This document shows positions 34,751 to 38,371 of a DNA stretch of 38,371 nt, in pieces (the first letter of the stretch is position 1; the number at the start of each line of letters is the position of its first letter). The notes beneath the pieces were generated by a model that searched no databases, was not told the DNA's origin, and worked only from the letters and a program-made list of their open reading frames with translations. This stretch comes from Armatimonadota bacterium (lineage in GTDB: Bacteria; Armatimonadota; Fimbriimonadia; Fimbriimonadales; Fimbriimonadaceae), in assembly GCA_020438215.1 (NCBI GenBank), contig JAGQUX010000024.1, forward strand, positions 1 to 38,371, given 5' to 3'. The translations under genes were made by a program, and so were the position numbers.

Positions 34751-35764
34751 TTGAAACTCACCACCGAAATTGGTATTGATCTTGGCACTGCGAACATCCT
34801 TGTTTATCGCCGTGGCAAAGGCATTGTCCTGACCGAACCCACTGTTGTTGCTATCAATAGCAAAACCAAGCGAGTTCTTGCAGTTGGGAATGCCGCTCGC
34901 GAGATGCTCGGTCGGACTCCGGGCAACATCACCGCCATTCGCCCGATGAAAGATGGCGTCATCGCGGAATACACAGTCACTGAGAAGATGCTGAGCTATC
35001 TTCGCCAGAAGACAATTAAAGGACCACAGTTTCGCAAACCCACCGCATTGATTTGTGTGCCGAGCGGGATTACCAACGTTGAGCAACGTGCGGTTATTAA
35101 GGCAGCACTTGCTGCTGGCTTTGGCAAAGCCGCTTTGATCGAAGAGCCAATGGCGGCGGCAATTGGAGCAGGGCTCCCTATCGCGGCGGCGGGCGGAAAC
35201 ATGGTCGTGGATATCGGCGGCGGAACCACTGATATCGCCGTGATCAGCCTTGGTGGAATTGTCACTTCGGCGAGCTTGCGCGTGGGTGGCAACAAGATGG
35301 ATGAGGCGATCATTCGCCACATCCGCAACGTTTATAACCTCGCTATCGGTGAACCGACGGCTGAGGAATTGAAGATTCGAATTGGGTCGGCTTATCCGAT
35401 GGAGACCGAACTCTCTATGCAAGTTCGCGGTCGAGATATGATCGCTGGCCTCCCTAAAACAGTGGAAGTCACGAGCGAAGAAGTCCGCGAGGCCCTGGCG
35501 GAGCCGGTGCGGATGATCGCGGAAAAGGTGTGCGCGGTTTTGGAAGACACTCCTCCAGAGCTTTCGAGTGATGTTATCGAACGAGGAATCGTTCTGACTG
35601 GCGGCGGGGCATTGCTTCGCGGTTTGGACAAATTGCTGAGCAGTATCACGCAGATCCCTGTGGTTGTTGCTGATAATGCGCTGGACTGTGTTGCCATCGG
35701 AACCGGACGCGCTCTTGAAGAAATTGAAAACATTGAGGCCTCCGGAGCCGTCACTACGTTATGA
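34751..35764 (+). CDS. mreB: rod-shape actin homologue MreB
   Basis: The start is a TTG at 34751, with GAGG 5 bases before it and just after the murA stop, giving 337 residues. A longer in-frame reading from 34547 lies wholly inside murA and is rejected. Actin-fold motifs are phosphate 1 (GIDLGTANILVY), the connect helix region (EEPMAAAIGAGLP), phosphate 2 (DIGGGTTDIAVIS) and the adenosine motif (TGGGALLRGLD). MreB polymers under the membrane guide lateral wall synthesis. The next gene overlaps its stop (ATGA). Confidence 0.97.
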   Translation: MKLTTEIGIDLGTANILVYRRGKGIVLTEPTVVAINSKTKRVLAVGNAAREMLGRTPGNITAIRPMKDGVIAEYTVTEKMLSYLRQKTIKGPQFRKPTALICVPSGITNVEQRAVIKAALAAGFGKAALIEEPMAAAIGAGLPIAAAGGNMVVDIGGGTTDIAVISLGGIVTSASLRVGGNKMDEAIIRHIRNVYNLAIGEPTAEELKIRIGSAYPMETELSMQVRGRDMIAGLPKTVEVTSEEVREALAEPVRMIAEKVCAVLEDTPPELSSDVIERGIVLTGGGALLRGLDKLLSSITQIPVVVADNALDCVAIGTGRALEEIENIEASGAVTTL

Positions 35765-36270
35765 GATTCGTTCGGTGGATAGTAGCGGGAGCGATTGGCG
35801 CATCAGCGATTTTTGCTTATGCACAGGTTCAGAAGTCATCTGCGGTGACGGGTGAAGAAGTCGCCCGAGCGATGAACAAATCTGTCCCGGAAGTTGTGAA
35901 AGTCCTTGGCGCGAAATCACCGAGCTTTCCAGCAGGAAAGGCCGAGGCAGCAAGCCGAGCCGAAATCATCCATGACTTCAAACTCGTTTTTGATGCGTGC
36001 GAACCTAATTTCCGCGTAACTCCGCGCCCTTTCCGGGTGGATGAAAAGGCTCTTGCACTTGCTCCCAAAGCCAGCCAATCGGAACTCCGTGAATTGATTG
36101 AATGGGGTTTTGTGCCGCCTTATTCGCCGCTGGTCACCAATAACCCCGACCAGATGACGCGCGAAGAATTCGGAGATGCACTGGGCTACTTTTATAACCA
36201 ACTTGCCGCACTGACAACTCAGCCTGATCCCCGCTGGACACCGGATTTGATGGGCGTTGATGGCGAGTAA
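35761..36270 (+). CDS. small secreted SLH-like protein
   Basis: The 169-residue protein has a signal peptide (MRFVRWIVAGAIGASAIFAYA). The C-terminal part (about 110-157) resembles a single, degenerate S-layer-homology unit: SELRELIEWGFVPPYSP, then MTREEFGDALGYFYNQL. SLH units normally bind secondary cell-wall polymers and come in threes; a lone copy may have another use. The start overlaps the mreB stop (ATGA), so the product is made together with MurA and MreB. I do not recognise the N-terminal half. Confidence 0.75.
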   Translation: MRFVRWIVAGAIGASAIFAYAQVQKSSAVTGEEVARAMNKSVPEVVKVLGAKSPSFPAGKAEAASRAEIIHDFKLVFDACEPNFRVTPRPFRVDEKALALAPKASQSELRELIEWGFVPPYSPLVTNNPDQMTREEFGDALGYFYNQLAALTTQPDPRWTPDLMGVDGE

Positions 36271-36319
36271 CTGAACTCGGCCTAAGTTCAAAATCTCTTT
36301 CGACCGATGATTAACCGCA

Positions 36320-37834
36320 GTGAGCGCGGTTCCCGAATGGTCGCGATCCAATCTGTGGGATCTCTTTGATCTGAGCCCGATTGCGGGTTCGGATTTGCAA
36401 GCCTATTTGGAAACCACTCTGGCCAAATGTGTGGCTTGGTTTCGCGCTTCGGGTGGCTCAATTTTCCTTGCAACCAACTACGACACCTACGAATTGAAAG
36501 CCTCTTTCGGGGCAATGATGGAACTGCCCGAGCACGCGGTGATCCATCGCGGGCAAGGGATTGGAGGGATTGTTGCTCAATCCGGGCGAGGGAAGATCAT
36601 TAATGACCCGCACCGAGATCCTGAGCTTGCCGGTGTGAAAGGGAACTCCGCCATTGTGAGTTCTATGGTCATTCCGCTGGTGGATACGAAGAGGAAAACC
36701 ATAGGAATCCTCAATATTTCTCGGCGTTTTGGTGAACTGCACTTCGGCGATGATGACCTGGAGCAAGCCGAAGCCCTGGGGGCGCACGTCGCTCTTTCCG
36801 TCAGCAATGCACAGATGGTGGCAACACTTCACGAGACGATCAATGAAACACTGATCGCCAACGAAAAGCTCCGCACGGTTCTTGATTCTGTGGCTGGCTC
36901 GGTCGTAGTGGTAGATGCCAACGGAGCCGTGGTGAATCACAATCAGTCTTCGGATCATAGCCAGTTGATCGAAGCCTTGAACCATGAGTGCGATTCTGTT
37001 TTCGGAAATGCACTCCGGGCAACTACAAAAGATGTTATCAAAAGCGGCGTGGCCAAGAAGGAGCGCGTTTTTGATAAAGAGTCTGATCGTTGGTGGGTGA
37101 TTCAAGGTTTGCCGCTGAATTCTGGTGGTGCAGTGATGACGGTTCAAGAGACTACGGATGATGTTCGTCGTCAGCGGGAAGCGTCCCGCACCAAGCGACT
37201 CGCCGAAATCGGGCAGATGACCGCCGCGATTGCCCATGAAATCAGGAATCCACTCACGGGGATTCGCTCTGCCGCGCAGATGATCAAACAGGATCATGAG
37301 ATGGTGGATGAGTTCATTCCACTCATCGAAGAAGAGGCGCTCAAACTCAATAGGCTGTGCGAAGAGTTCCTGGAATTCGCACGCCCCATCCCAATGGACT
37401 TGACTTCAACAAGCCTGGCAGACGCGATTCTTCCGGTGGTGAAGCTGGCGAAACCGTGTTTTGAGGAAAAAGGCATTCAATATCACGAAAGCCTGAGCAC
37501 GAATCAGCCGATATTACAACTGGATGTGAGGCGTGTGGGGCAGGTGGTGCACAACCTTCTGCGAAATGCGTGTGAGGCAACTCCTTCGGGCGGTTCGATT
37601 CGGCTGGAGATTGATGCGGACGATTTCCGTGTGATTGACACCGGATCGGGAATTGCACCGGAAGCACAAGAGAAGCTGTTTTCGCCGTTCTTCACAACCA
37701 AATCGGATGGGACAGGGCTTGGGCTCTGTACTAGCAGGAAAATTATTGATGCCCACGGCGGGACAATCTCGGTGACGAGTGAGCCAGGGCATGGAACAAC
37801 TTTTACAGTGACGTTTAATCGGAACGCAGCATGA
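36320..37834 (+). CDS. GAF-domain sensor histidine kinase (NtrB/AtoS-like)
   Basis: The 504-residue protein has no membrane segment, so it is cytoplasmic. An N-terminal GAF domain spans about 25-165 (ASGGSIFLATN, GQGIGGIVAQSGRG, VIPLVDTKRKTIGILNI). A PAS-like segment (about 185-285) follows, then HisKA with His306 in IAHEIRNPLTGI. The ATPase domain has the N box NLLRNACEA, G1 DTGSGI, F box FFTTK and G2 GTGLGL. The start is GTG at 36320. Its stop overlaps the ATG of an NtrC-type regulator (ATGA), its obvious partner. The GAF ligand is unknown. Confidence 0.94.
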   Translation: MSAVPEWSRSNLWDLFDLSPIAGSDLQAYLETTLAKCVAWFRASGGSIFLATNYDTYELKASFGAMMELPEHAVIHRGQGIGGIVAQSGRGKIINDPHRDPELAGVKGNSAIVSSMVIPLVDTKRKTIGILNISRRFGELHFGDDDLEQAEALGAHVALSVSNAQMVATLHETINETLIANEKLRTVLDSVAGSVVVVDANGAVVNHNQSSDHSQLIEALNHECDSVFGNALRATTKDVIKSGVAKKERVFDKESDRWWVIQGLPLNSGGAVMTVQETTDDVRRQREASRTKRLAEIGQMTAAIAHEIRNPLTGIRSAAQMIKQDHEMVDEFIPLIEEEALKLNRLCEEFLEFARPIPMDLTSTSLADAILPVVKLAKPCFEEKGIQYHESLSTNQPILQLDVRRVGQVVHNLLRNACEATPSGGSIRLEIDADDFRVIDTGSGIAPEAQEKLFSPFFTTKSDGTGLGLCTSRKIIDAHGGTISVTSEPGHGTTFTVTFNRNAA

Positions 37835-38371
37835 GCAAGAAACGCATTTTGATCGTGGATGATGAGCAGAACATTCGACGGATTCTGCAAGCCAGCTTTG
37901 ATAAGAACGGCTGGGTGGGGATCGTGGCGGAATCGGGTGACCACGCCCTGAACATCCTGAAAGACGAAGAGATCGACTGCGTATTGACCGATGTCACCAT
38001 GCCGGGGATGAGCGGTTATGACTTGCAGAAAACTCTTTCTGGTTCGCACCCAGATCTGCCGGTCATCATCATGACGGCGTACGGAACGATCCCTCAGGCA
38101 ATCGAAGCAATTCGAAACGGCGCGTTTGAATACATCCCCAAGCCGTTCGATCTGGATTCAGTGAAGAAGATTGTCGCCGCCGCATTGAGCGGCTCGGGCA
38201 AAGAAGTCAAAACACCGGGCAAAGGGAAGAAGCCAGCGGCAAAGAAATCCGGCGGGCCGGCGTTTATCGCGGAATCCCCGCAGATGAAAGAGATTTATGC
38301 GACTCTCCAGCAAGTCGCAGATAGCCGGGCCACGGTTTTGATCACCGGCGAAAGCGGCACCGGGAAAGAGG
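37831..38371 (+). CDS. NtrC-type sigma-54 response regulator, truncated at window end
   Basis: The gene runs off the end of the window after 180 codons. The receiver domain (1-120) has acidic DDE, the phospho-acceptor Asp54 in VLTDVTMPGM, Thr/Lys at IIMTAYG and IPKPFD. After a Lys/Gly/Ala-rich linker comes the start of an AAA+ domain: FIAESPQMKEIYATLQQVADS and Walker A GESGTGKE. This matches sigma-54-dependent activators of the NtrC/ZraR/AtoC kind. It is translationally coupled to the kinase upstream and should receive its phosphate. The HTH domain lies outside the window. Confidence 0.95.
   Translation, partial: MSKKRILIVDDEQNIRRILQASFDKNGWVGIVAESGDHALNILKDEEIDCVLTDVTMPGMSGYDLQKTLSGSHPDLPVIIMTAYGTIPQAIEAIRNGAFEYIPKPFDLDSVKKIVAAALSGSGKEVKTPGKGKKPAAKKSGGPAFIAESPQMKEIYATLQQVADSRATVLITGESGTGKE

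Overview
The window looks like a chromosomal segment of an Armatimonadota bacterium, probably of the Fimbriimonas type. This assignment is inferred from gene content. Two secreted proteins end in PEP-CTERM tails of the VPEP...RRRKK form, and there are a Tricorn-like protease, a PhoX-type phosphatase with a twin-arginine signal, an archaeal/eukaryote-type prolyl-tRNA synthetase, and an SLH-like protein beside mreB. Base composition is moderate and even. I see no integrase, transposase, phage gene, CRISPR array, tRNA or rRNA. Layout, left to right. (1) 1-4.8 kb: the C-terminal end of an M61-type peptidase; a minus-strand pair made of a thioredoxin-like secreted protein and a ThuA-domain protein; a PLP-dependent trans-sulfuration enzyme; and a minus-strand pair made of a membrane-anchored helix-hairpin-helix protein and a 36-residue membrane peptide. 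The thioredoxin-like gene is interrupted by one in-frame UGA directly after a cysteine. Both flanks stay in frame and a hairpin starts at the UGA, so it is a candidate selenoprotein. (2) 4.8-16 kb: Tricorn-like protease, L-serine dehydratase, a large repeat-rich PEP-CTERM protein, tRNA uridine hydroxylase TrhO, a redoxin lipoprotein, NADP-type isocitrate dehydrogenase, and a Gly/Gln-rich secreted protein with CpxP/Spy-like helices. (3) 16-26.6 kb: a GGCT-fold protein, an unknown 635-residue secreted protein, a winged-helix/GIY-YIG protein, a small PEP-CTERM protein, ProRS, a GH26-like glycosidase, PhoX, and a MATE/ANKH-like membrane protein. (4) 26.7-32.6 kb: a tightly overlapping six-gene operon. 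A BMP-type nucleoside ABC importer (lipoprotein, double ATPase, two permeases) is followed by a tandem-domain 6-pyruvoyl-tetrahydropterin-synthase protein and a short-chain reductase. The arrangement suggests that purine or pterin uptake is linked to pterin chemistry. (5) 32.6-38.4 kb: an HNH endonuclease with a structured, terminator-ended minus-strand element upstream of it, then murA-mreB-(SLH-like protein) and a histidine kinase/NtrC-type regulator pair cut by the window edge. Several genes lack a Shine-Dalgarno sequence and have a TANNNT -10 hexamer 6-9 bases before the start codon, the hallmark of leaderless transcripts. Other genes have strong Shine-Dalgarno sites, so both initiation modes seem to be in use. 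Strong perfect-stem terminators separate convergent genes, and two of them share the same core sequence.
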